DNA from: CAVPRW01 sp046727435 [NCBI: bacterium]
Lineage (GTDB): Bacteria > Tectomicrobia > Entotheonellia > J063
Assembly: GCA_046727435.1 (NCBI GenBank)
Contig: JBKPCR010000153.1
Location: 1 to 7,483, forward strand
Direction of reading: 5' to 3'
DNA: 7,483 nt
The translations under genes were made by a program, and so were the position numbers. The notes below the pieces were generated by a model. It ran no database searches, was not told where the DNA came from, and saw only the letters and a list, made by a program, of their open reading frames with translations. Shown here in pieces: positions 1-4,959 of the stretch. The number at the start of each line of letters is the position of its first letter. Positions within the stretch are counted from its first letter, which is position 1.

Positions 1-917
1 ATCATATGGGCCTGACAAAATGCTTTGACCGTTGCCTGCGCCGCTTTGAGCTTGTTCCTGGGCATATAGGGGAAGAGGTGATGCTCGATTTGATAGTTCA
101 GGCCGCCAAACCAGAAGTCGGTCAACGGGTGCGATCTGACATTTCTGGCCGTGAGGACCTGCTGTCGGAGTCGATCTAGCATACCGTCGCCCTTGAGCAC
201 GAGCATCCCCTTATGATTGGGTGCAAAGGTGGAGCCCATATACAGTCCGAAGAGCATCTGGTGCACCAAAATGAAAGCCATCCCTTGCCACACCCCTAGG
301 ACAGAGAATACGCAGCCCAGGTAGATCAAGACGTGGATGGCCAGGAACGATGACTCGATGACGGGAAACTTGGCGCGCTTGGACAGCAGAAACTTGATGC
401 TGTGGAAGCGGATAGCGAAGCTTTGCAGCATCAGCATCGGGAAGAATAGCTGGGCCTGATGTTTCACGATGGCGCGGCGAAATCCCTGGGTGAGGCCGCT
501 TTGCTCAGCGGAGAAGATCAGGAACCGCAGTTGGACATCAGGGTCTCGATCGAGATGATTCGGATGACGGTGATGCTGGTTGTGCTTCTCGGTCCACCAG
601 CTATAGCTGATGGCGGTCAGCAGGGTACATAGCAGGCCAAAGACATCCGTCTTCCAGCCAGACTGAAACATCTGCCGGTGACCGGCGTCATGCCCCATGA
701 AGGCGATTTGGGTGAATACAAACGCGAGAAATGCCGCGTTCAGCATCTGCACCCAGAGCAGATTCGTCGTCACCATGATGCCCACTGCCAGAACGAGGAA
801 ACTCAGATTTTGCAGAGCTTTGCCAGTGTAATACAGCGGCTGGCTGTCGAACAATCCCTGCTGGGCGAGGAGCTGCCTCAACTCGGCATACTCATGGGCG
901 TGCGTGTTAGATTGCAT
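1..917 (-). CDS. Membrane fatty acid desaturase (acyl-CoA/acyl-lipid type), 3' end outside the window
   Basis: This is a di-iron integral-membrane desaturase of the FA_desaturase family (PF00487), which introduces a double bond into a fatty acyl chain using O2 and electrons from a ferredoxin, cytochrome b5 or similar donor. I translated it from the minus strand: 305 complete codons are visible before the window edge. All three diagnostic histidine boxes are present: GHDAGH at residues 75-80, HNQHH at 112-116 and QIEHH at 276-280. The glutamine in box three is typical of front-end (delta-5/delta-6) and linoleoyl-CoA-type desaturases. Hydrophobic segments lie around residues 38-56, 59-74, 92-107 and 195-225. 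The ATG at 917 is well supported: an in-frame TAG lies seven codons upstream with no other start between them. The Shine-Dalgarno is weak. Probably 40-100 C-terminal residues are missing, judged from relatives of about 350-430 residues. The regiospecificity cannot be told from sequence. It is separated from the catabolic genes by over 1.5 kb, so it is probably a different transcription unit. Confidence 0.93.
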   Translation of the reverse strand, partial: MQSNTHAHEYAELRQLLAQQGLFDSQPLYYTGKALQNLSFLVLAVGIMVTTNLLWVQMLNAAFLAFVFTQIAFMGHDAGHRQMFQSGWKTDVFGLLCTLLTAISYSWWTEKHNQHHRHPNHLDRDPDVQLRFLIFSAEQSGLTQGFRRAIVKHQAQLFFPMLMLQSFAIRFHSIKFLLSKRAKFPVIESSFLAIHVLIYLGCVFSVLGVWQGMAFILVHQMLFGLYMGSTFAPNHKGMLVLKGDGMLDRLRQQVLTARNVRSHPLTDFWFGGLNYQIEHHLFPYMPRNKLKAAQATVKAFCQAHM

Positions 918-976
918 CCTGCGAGGCCTCTTGAGCTAATGCTCCTGGGGGTCATGGAGGCGACACCTCTCCTGAG

Positions 977-1030
977 CTCAGAGACAGGGATGCCGTGGCC
1001 AAGTGCCATGGAGCGCTCCCCGTCTCTGGG
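977..1030 (-). promoter_or_regulatory. Long imperfect hairpin upstream of the desaturase
   Basis: Positions 979-990 (CAGAGACAGGGA) pair with 1017-1028 (TCCCCGTCTCTG). In minus-strand RNA this is a 12-bp stem with a single G-U pair. Inside it a second stem pairs 993-999 (CCGTGGC) with 1005-1011 (GCCATGG), with one mismatch, around a 5-base loop. A perfect 10-base palindrome (CTGAGCTCAG, 972-981) overlaps the outer edge on the desaturase side. The structure ends about 60 bases before the desaturase start codon, so it could be a leader element or a transcription barrier between the remnant region and the desaturase. No U-run follows it, so it is not a classical intrinsic terminator. The pairing is seen directly; the role is inferred. 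Confidence 0.5.
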
Positions 1031-1174
1031 ATGAGGTCTCACCCATCCGATTGAGAAGACGATTGGTGTGAAGCTTCCGTGTGCGAACGATTCGACAAGG
1101 GGCCCCCCAAGTGCTGCACAGCGTGGCGGGTCATGCCGATGGTCTGACGACTGCTGGCGCCCTCTGGTGTCTTA

Positions 1175-1510
1175 TTACAAGGCGCTGACCTCCGGTGGGT
1201 CGCAGCAGGGGCCGGCTTGGACATAACCAGTGTACACATGACCATCCTCAGCCCAGCTGGCCCATCCATCCGTGTAGATCGTGGCGTGTTCCAGGATCAG
1301 CTGCCGCGCATGCGCAGTGTTCACTCGGCAGCGCAATTCGACTCGTGCCGCTTCATAGCGGCGTGGTGGCATCCGGTCATCTCGAGCAGGGCTCCGCATT
1401 GCTGTTCCTCCCCCCTGATCGTTCCCTAAAGTCTTGCTTCCAATGCCGCCCCCTAACATCCTGTACCATGTTGTCTCAGGCAGGATCGGCGGTCCGTGGT
1501 TCGAACACAA
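1175..1510 (-). pseudogene. Probable decayed transposase fragment, IS1595/ISXO2-like
   Basis: The minus strand holds an open frame of about 110 codons whose distal part reads VELRCRV, then about a dozen residues later ATIYTDGWASW, then GYVQ. This matches the pattern of the DDE domain of IS1595/ISXO2 transposases around the second catalytic aspartate, where a short beta-strand segment precedes a [V/I]xTDGWxxY motif and a following GY-H. An upstream stretch (TTWYRML followed by a glycine-rich run) could correspond to the region before the DDE core, but the match is loose. The first catalytic aspartate motif, the C-terminal Asn/Glu region and the usual FRFNRR end are not found in any frame, and stop codons interrupt the flanks. 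I see no terminal inverted repeats or target duplication. It is best read as a remnant of an old insertion. A lineage-specific hypothetical gene or a chance frame remains possible. Confidence 0.35.
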
Positions 1511-1773
1511 GTGACGTCCGGCGCTGGCGGTTCCCAGGGTGTGGGGCCTCTTGGCGGATGTACCCTACGACCTTTTCTGTAGCAGCGCCAGTTCCTCCGC
1601 ATGTGGTGGTGGAACAGGACCGCCGCGCCTGCGAGGCCCCGCAGCCAGGCATCGCCACGCGCCATACGCATGCTCTGCATGGTGCCGTACATGTCGATAG
1701 AGTATGCTCTGGTGGAGGCGGGATCGCCAGCAGTCCATCATCGGGACAGAAACGTGCTACCTGTACCCTGCAG
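1511..1773. other. No supportable gene; possible continuation of decayed insertion
   Basis: This stretch lies between the ribbon-helix-helix gene and the transposase-like frame. All three minus-strand frames are either broken by stops or have arginine-, proline- and cysteine-rich translations of low-complexity, shadow-like character. A minus-strand frame beginning about 30 bases after the small gene's stop codon (MMDCWRSRLHQ, near 1741) runs about 60 codons to a TAG and then continues in the same phase into the transposase-like frame at 1510. If one mutation created that TAG, the two pieces could once have been a single reading frame. The plus-strand open frames here show no recognisable domain. 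Confidence 0.3.
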
Positions 1774-1974
1774 TCATGCGCGTTTGAGGCGCTTGAGCAA
1801 GAGATCGATGGCCTCACGGACTAACTCGGCCCGGCTGGTATGCTCGGCATCCGCCAACCGATCCAGCGCGGCCAGCTGGCTCTTCCGCAAATGGATGCTC
1901 ACGGTCACCAGAGGATCATCCTCCCATCCCTGTTTCCGCGGGCGTCCTCCTCGAGGCGCACGCGCATCCGCCAT
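1774..1974 (-). CDS. Small ribbon-helix-helix DNA-binding protein (CopG/antitoxin-like)
   Basis: This 66-residue protein has a ribbon-helix-helix fold. A beta strand LVTVSIHL (residues 22-29) is followed by helix A (about 31-43, KSQLAALDRLADA), the turn TSRAE (46-50) and helix B (about 50-63, ELVREAIDLLLKRL). The SRAELVREAI pattern is typical of CopG/Arc/MetJ-type repressors and antitoxins, which bind DNA as dimers through the paired strands. The N-terminus (residues 5-16) carries GGRPRKQG, containing a Gly-Arg-Pro core like an AT-hook, which suggests an extra minor-groove contact. The ATG start is firm: AAAGGAGG sits 8 bases upstream. No recognisable toxin lies on either side, so it may be an orphan antitoxin, an autonomous regulator, or the survivor of a decayed mobile element. 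The AT-rich inverted repeat at 2130-2147 and the palindromes at 2036-2058 are candidate binding sites (inference). Confidence 0.85.
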   Translation of the reverse strand: MADARAPRGGRPRKQGWEDDPLVTVSIHLRKSQLAALDRLADAEHTSRAELVREAIDLLLKRLKRA

Positions 1975-1981
1975 TCCACAC

Positions 1982-1989
1982 CCCTCCTT
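1982..1989 (-). promoter_or_regulatory. Strong ribosome binding site of the small DNA-binding gene
   Basis: The minus-strand sequence AAAGGAGG lies 8 bases before the ATG at 1974. It is a near-perfect Shine-Dalgarno at the expected spacing and supports this 66-codon frame as a real gene rather than a chance frame. Confidence 0.8.
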
Positions 1990-2035
1990 TCGGCCCTGGG
2001 TCTTCTCCCGCTCGACATACCATTACAACCCTACT

Positions 2036-2058
2036 GGACCGGTCCGGAGGAGCCCTCC
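2036..2058. promoter_or_regulatory. Adjacent palindromes upstream of the ribbon-helix-helix gene, candidate operator
   Basis: A perfect 10-base palindrome GGACCGGTCC (2036-2045) directly abuts a small inverted repeat, GGAGG-AGC-CCTCC (2046-2058). The pair begins about 60 bases upstream of the small gene's start codon, where an autoregulatory operator of a ribbon-helix-helix repressor would often lie. The symmetry is seen directly; the operator role is inference. Confidence 0.25.
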
Positions 2059-2110
2059 TACCTTCCGGGGCGGTCGTGTGCGGGATTCTTCCAGGTCGCC
2101 CCAGAGTGTA

Positions 2111-2150
2111 GTCAATTCTTAGGAATATTTCAATATATATTTATTGATTG
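2111..2150. promoter_or_regulatory. AT-rich island with inverted repeat, candidate promoter/operator
   Basis: About 40 bases are strongly AT-rich inside otherwise GC-rich DNA. They contain the inverted repeat TCAATA-6-TATTGA (2130-2147). A second small hairpin GTGAG-AAGC-CTCAC (2150-2163) follows. On the minus strand TTGACT at 2107-2112 resembles a -35 hexamer facing the small DNA-binding gene, but the -10 at the right distance is poor. The island is the most promoter-like or protein-binding-like stretch in the gap and could serve the ribbon-helix-helix gene. I do not commit to exact promoter boxes. Confidence 0.35.
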
Positions 2151-2278
2151 TGAGAAGCCTCACAGGTGTGATGATCCATAGTGTTGAACTTTCTCTGCAC
2201 ACCGATGGGGCAGGGTCCAGGCGATGGCTGGCGACGTCGCGTATAGCGTCGGAAGCAGCGCCCCGAGAGGAACACCAT

Positions 2279-2312
2279 CTCCCCCCTTGTGGGGGAGGAT
2301 ACAAGTGGGGGG
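2279..2312. repeat. C/G-rich palindromic repeat unit
   Basis: CTCCCCC (2279-2285) pairs with GGGGGAG (2291-2297) around a 5-base loop. Alternatively, CCCCCCTTGT (2281-2290) can pair with ACAAGTGGGGGG (2301-2312) with one bulged base, so two mutually exclusive hairpins are possible. It resembles the neighbouring units in composition and belongs to the same cluster, but lacks the CCCTCA..CC-AACC lead-in, so it is a diverged or partial member. Confidence 0.5.
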
Positions 2313-2329
2313 TGAGCCGTGGGCGTTCC

Positions 2330-2366
2330 CCCTCATCCCAACCTTCCCCCACCAGGGGGGAAGGGG
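2330..2366 (+). repeat. Palindromic intergenic repeat unit, copy A
   Basis: The unit starts with the lead-in CCCTCATCCCAACC and continues into a hairpin whose arms are CCTTCCCCC (2342-2350) and GGGGGAAGG (2356-2364), a perfect 9-bp stem with a 5-base loop. The lead-in plus hairpin architecture matches the units at 2414-2441 (opposite orientation) and 6041-6069. Dispersed intergenic elements of this CCCTCACCCTAACCCTCTCCC type are common in many proteobacterial and environmental genomes. I see no U-run, so it is not a standard terminator. Confidence 0.6.
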
Positions 2367-2413
2367 AATAGCCCCTCGCCTGGCGAGTATTGACGCCTTA
2401 TCCTGGTACCAAT

Positions 2414-2441
2414 ACCCCCAAGGGAAGGGGTTCGGTGAGGG
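2414..2441 (-). repeat. Palindromic intergenic repeat unit, copy B (inverted, partial)
   Basis: Read on the minus strand this begins CCCTCACCGAACCCCTTCCC and ends TTGGGGGTA, so it has the same lead-in as copies A and C in the opposite orientation, with a short, imperfect hairpin. It lies 20 bases downstream of the stop codon of the dihydroxyphthalate-decarboxylase-like gene, so it would be in that transcript's 3' end and could protect it or weakly halt transcription. Confidence 0.5.
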
Positions 2442-2461
2442 TGGAATAGCGACGCATGGCT

Positions 2462-3508
2462 TTATGTCTTCAGGGTCGTCCGAAAGTAAACGTCCTCGAG
2501 CCGCAGGGGCTTGGTGAGCAAGCCATGCTCCAGAGAACCCTGGATGGCGCGCTCGATATTCTTCCCCATGGCCCGCAGCCCGATGGGATACGGATCGTCC
2601 CCTAGGTTGGCGGCTTGCGCCTGGAAGTCTTGTCCAGGGAAATACAAGTACGCCGACTGGGAGCGTCGGGCACGTTCATAGGCTACGGCTTTGGACTGTT
2701 GGAAGGCGCTATACAGTTCCAGGGCCACCCAGGGATGCTCCTGGAGGATGCGGTTTTGCACGATCACGTTATGATTGCAATGGAAAAATCCAGTCTTCCG
2801 GTAGTATTCGTAGACCACTCCCTTGCCGTTATCCTCAAGTAATTTCCGCAGGCGTGGGTTGCCATGGACGGGTGTCCCGCCATAGCGATCGATCACCGTC
2901 GGATCACCCGCGGTGACATGGCCTTCACTGCGGATCGCGGTGCAGGCATCGATGTCGCCGCGGTCGAGCATGACGTCGAGGGTTTGATCGACGGTCAGCC
3001 AGTGGTGAGTGACACCCACCGGTCCAGCTCTATCCAGACCAAGCGCGCCCCCGTGGCTGAGCTCCTTGGTGCGGCCGTTGTACCAGATGTTGTCCTTGGC
3101 CTCGATGCCATACAGATCCTTCAGGGTGATCCGAAACCACAGGGCGGCTGTCATATCATAATCGGGAACCCCGATCTTTTTGCCCTTGAAGTCCGACAGA
3201 CTGGCAATGCCGGAAGCCGCATTGACGTAAAGATTGGGCCAGACGTGCCCGCGGCTCAAGAACACGGGCAAGGCCGACCAATCCCACTTGCCCTGCCCAT
3301 ACTGCTCGCGCCGCTCTTTGGCCAGGAGCGTCTCGGAAATGGACATCTCTGACACGTCGAATTCGTCATAGAACAGGTTACGCTGAAACAGCGCGCTGGC
3401 GTCGAGCGTGACACAGTTCAGCTCGATATTCTGCGGTTTGACGGTCCCATCCTTGAGGGGTTGGACGCGCGGATTGTCGGAGAAAGCCATCGTCAGTCGG
3501 AGTGCCAT
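2462..3508 (-). CDS. 4,5-dihydroxyphthalate decarboxylase-like protein (periplasmic-binding-protein fold)
   Basis: This 348-residue protein resembles the 4,5-dihydroxyphthalate decarboxylase (Pht5)-like family, related in fold to ABC-transporter substrate-binding proteins. Family landmarks: an N-terminal strand followed by PLKDGTVKPQNIEL (17-30); FYDEFDVSEMSIS (46-58); PVFLSRGHVWPNLYV (81-95); FKGKKIGVPDYDMTAALWFR (107-126); and a C-terminal segment GDDPYPIGL through LRLEDVYF (303-342). There is no signal peptide or lipobox, which favours a cytoplasmic enzyme over a transporter component. The likely reaction is decarboxylation of an aromatic or cyclic acid, but many family members are uncharacterised and the substrate is unknown. 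AGGAGG lies 7 bases before the ATG at 3508, which fixes the start over the second in-frame ATG at 3490. It is the last gene of the apparent operon, 144 bases after the amidohydrolase. An annotation as "ABC transporter substrate-binding protein" would be the likely database alternative. Confidence 0.87.
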   Translation of the reverse strand: MALRLTMAFSDNPRVQPLKDGTVKPQNIELNCVTLDASALFQRNLFYDEFDVSEMSISETLLAKERREQYGQGKWDWSALPVFLSRGHVWPNLYVNAASGIASLSDFKGKKIGVPDYDMTAALWFRITLKDLYGIEAKDNIWYNGRTKELSHGGALGLDRAGPVGVTHHWLTVDQTLDVMLDRGDIDACTAIRSEGHVTAGDPTVIDRYGGTPVHGNPRLRKLLEDNGKGVVYEYYRKTGFFHCNHNVIVQNRILQEHPWVALELYSAFQQSKAVAYERARRSQSAYLYFPGQDFQAQAANLGDDPYPIGLRAMGKNIERAIQGSLEHGLLTKPLRLEDVYFRTTLKT

Positions 3509-3515
3509 GGCGTAC

Positions 3516-3521
3516 CCTCCT
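3516..3521 (-). promoter_or_regulatory. Ribosome binding site deciding the decarboxylase-like start
   Basis: AGGAGG on the minus strand is spaced 7 bases from the ATG at 3508. This selects that ATG over the in-frame ATG six codons later. Confidence 0.8.
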
Positions 3522-3552
3522 GGTGTCTGTGATGTGAAAGCTGATAGCCATC

Positions 3553-3585
3553 GCTCGCTGGCCGCATCGGAAATGGCCAGCGAGC
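3553..3585. promoter_or_regulatory. Perfect 11-bp intercistronic stem-loop
   Basis: GCTCGCTGGCC (3553-3563) is exactly complementary to GGCCAGCGAGC (3575-3585), with an 11-base loop. It stands 44 bases upstream of the decarboxylase-like start codon, in the spacer after the amidohydrolase gene. No U-run follows in the direction of transcription, so it is more likely an RNA-processing or stabilising structure, or a protein-binding palindrome, than a terminator. The pairing is seen; the function is inferred. Confidence 0.55.
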
Positions 3586-3625
3586 TCCGAACTCAACGTT
3601 GATGCGACGGGCGAAGTGACTGTAT

Positions 3626-3651
3626 GCGTCCCAGGCGATTGTCGGGGACGC
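3626..3651. promoter_or_regulatory. Stem-loop immediately after the amidohydrolase stop codon
   Basis: GCGTCCC (3626-3632) pairs perfectly with GGGACGC (3645-3651) around a 12-base loop. In the transcript the structure begins one base after the amidohydrolase TAG. A 10-base palindrome TCAACGTTGA (3593-3602) lies between this and the next stem-loop. The absence of a U-run argues against an efficient intrinsic terminator. A 3'-end protector or partial attenuator within the operon is plausible. Confidence 0.4.
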
Positions 3652-3652
3652 C

Positions 3653-4843
3653 CTATGCCCCGCTTGCGGCCAGGGCCTCCTCATGTGGGAAGTAAACCGA
3701 GGTGCTGGGAAGCTCATCGGGGGTGAGACCGAACCAGGCGATCGCGTTGCGGCCCAGGACGCGCCGCTTCTGCTCGTCGGTCAGGCCTGGAATGGACGCC
3801 ACCATACGCACCGACTCGGGGAACTCGCAGTCCCAGTGCGGGTAGTCGGAGGCGTACATGACCATATGCGGCCCCATGGTGTCGAGCACGTAAGGGACGA
3901 TCTCCTCCTCGGGCTCACAGGTGAGAGCCACCTGACCGCTGGCGATGATCTCTGAGGGTTTGCGCTGGCAGAGATGCCACTGCGGCCGCAGCTTCTCGAA
4001 GTGCTCGTCCAGCCGCTGGGTCCAGAAGGGCAGCCAGCCACAAGCTCCCTCGACATAAGCCACTTTCAGCCGAGGATAGCGGTCGAAGACGCCCTCGCCG
4101 ATCATGTGCATCAACGCGATCATGGGCTCAAAGGTGAAGGCCGTCATGTGCACGTAGCTATACTTCTCCATACGCTCGGAACCCGCCCCCATAGTCCCCC
4201 AGACCCCATACTGGCCGTCATGACCGGTCTGCGGGTGAACCGAGAGCGGCAGGCCTGCGGCCTCGGCAAGCTCGTATATAGGATCGAAGCGGCGGTCGCC
4301 GAGGTTGATACCGTAGACGTTGACCGGGAGCATAGCGCTGACAATGCCATCTTGGCGATGTTGGATGAGCCGCTCCAGCTCTTTGACGGCCGCAGCTGGG
4401 TCCTGGCAGGGGATGAGGCCAACCCCCTTCAGGCGCTTCGGAGCGATCGGCAGGTATTCCTCTAGGAGCCAGCGATTGACGGCACGACACAAGACTCTAG
4501 CCAACTCCTTGTCGCGCAGGCCGTTGACGGAGAGGGCCACGCGGGTGCCGAAGATGATGGCGACGTCGATCCCCTCCTGATCCATGTCCGGGAGGCGCTG
4601 GCGGGCATCGCGGTCGCCGGGCCGGCCACCTTTGATGTGTGGTGCGAAGGGACCGCTGACGCCCGGGCCCAACCCCTCGGTGCGGGTCGACAGGCGTCCC
4701 TCAACATACATCCGAGAGGTCCCGTGACGATCGCTGAAGCCTACAGGCGCTCGATGGTGGTAGTCCTTGGGCATCCAGGGTGTCAGGTCTTCCCAGGGCT
4801 CGTTACAGTGACCATCGGCGTCGATGACGAGGTCGATATGCAT
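3653..4843 (-). CDS. Amidohydrolase family 2 protein (metal-dependent hydrolase/decarboxylase)
   Basis: This 396-residue TIM-barrel protein of the amidohydrolase-related family (PF04909, which includes ACMSD-type decarboxylases) is of full family length. The N-terminal metal motif reads DADGHCNE (8-15): His12 and probably Asp10 and Glu15 stand where ACMSD has HxH. Further landmarks are FGTRVALSVNG (98-108), SVHPQTGH with His203 (201-208), AYVEGACGWLPFW (262-274) and YASDYPHWD with the predicted catalytic/metal Asp333 (330-338). Members of the DxDxHxxE subgroup often sit beside Rieske oxygenases in degradation clusters and act as decarboxylases or C-C or C-N/C-O hydrolases. The reaction here cannot be chosen from sequence. 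Start: AAGGAGG lies 8 bases before the ATG at 4843. There is no signal peptide, so it is cytoplasmic. It lies 116 bases after the aldo/keto reductase gene and 144 bases before the decarboxylase-like gene. Confidence 0.95.
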   Translation of the reverse strand: MHIDLVIDADGHCNEPWEDLTPWMPKDYHHRAPVGFSDRHGTSRMYVEGRLSTRTEGLGPGVSGPFAPHIKGGRPGDRDARQRLPDMDQEGIDVAIIFGTRVALSVNGLRDKELARVLCRAVNRWLLEEYLPIAPKRLKGVGLIPCQDPAAAVKELERLIQHRQDGIVSAMLPVNVYGINLGDRRFDPIYELAEAAGLPLSVHPQTGHDGQYGVWGTMGAGSERMEKYSYVHMTAFTFEPMIALMHMIGEGVFDRYPRLKVAYVEGACGWLPFWTQRLDEHFEKLRPQWHLCQRKPSEIIASGQVALTCEPEEEIVPYVLDTMGPHMVMYASDYPHWDCEFPESVRMVASIPGLTDEQKRRVLGRNAIAWFGLTPDELPSTSVYFPHEEALAASGA

Positions 4844-4851
4844 GGCAGGTT

Positions 4852-4858
4852 CCTCCTT
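4852..4858 (-). promoter_or_regulatory. Ribosome binding site of the amidohydrolase gene
   Basis: AAGGAGG on the minus strand is placed 8 bases before the ATG at 4843, an optimal Shine-Dalgarno that confirms the start. Confidence 0.8.
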
Positions 4859-4959
4859 CTAACCTCACACGAACGTCTGGGCTTGGTGCAGGCATGGCAA
4901 TTCTCTGGTTACACGCGTGATACGCCGGCCCCAGGTCGACGCCGCGCTCCGATGGCGTC

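Larger units (their letters stand above)
1975..2461. other. 487-base non-coding region between the catabolic genes and the small regulator
   Basis: I see no gene in this stretch: its open frames on either strand are short, lack a ribosome site, and read through repeat DNA. It holds, from low to high coordinates, the Shine-Dalgarno of the small regulator, a pair of palindromes, an AT-rich island with an inverted repeat, and at least three C/G-rich palindromic repeat units between 2279 and 2441. It marks the end of the catabolic operon and the start of the accessory-looking flank. Confidence 0.6.

Noticed and set aside
678-1034. Plus-strand open frame overlapping the desaturase
   Set aside because: It is antisense to well-conserved desaturase sequence, including the first histidine box, and has no ribosome site or domain.
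1453-1817. Overlapping minus-strand frames of 79 and 113 codons
   Set aside because: Both compete for the same DNA, lack ribosome sites, and read as low-complexity Arg/Pro/Cys sequence. I searched them for zinc-ribbon transposase motifs and found no convincing one.
1195-1824. Plus-strand frame of 209 codons
   Set aside because: The translation is rich in Arg, Ser, Cys and Pro, as is typical of chance frames in GC-rich DNA. It has no recognisable domain, and it overlaps the end of the better supported small DNA-binding gene on the other strand.
1774-1974. Complete toxin-antitoxin module
   Set aside because: The ribbon-helix-helix protein looks antitoxin-like, but neither neighbouring frame has PIN, ParE/RelE, MazF or other toxin features.
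1601-2122. Plus-strand frame of 173 codons
   Set aside because: It lies antisense to the whole ribbon-helix-helix gene, which has a perfect Shine-Dalgarno and a clear fold; the translation shows no domain.
2330-2366. Intrinsic transcription terminator
   Set aside because: The hairpin is strong but no U-tract follows on either strand, and the same unit recurs between co-directional operon genes, so a repeat element is the better explanation.
2279-2441. CRISPR array
   Set aside because: The repeat units vary in sequence, lie in both orientations and are unevenly spaced, and no cas gene is present.
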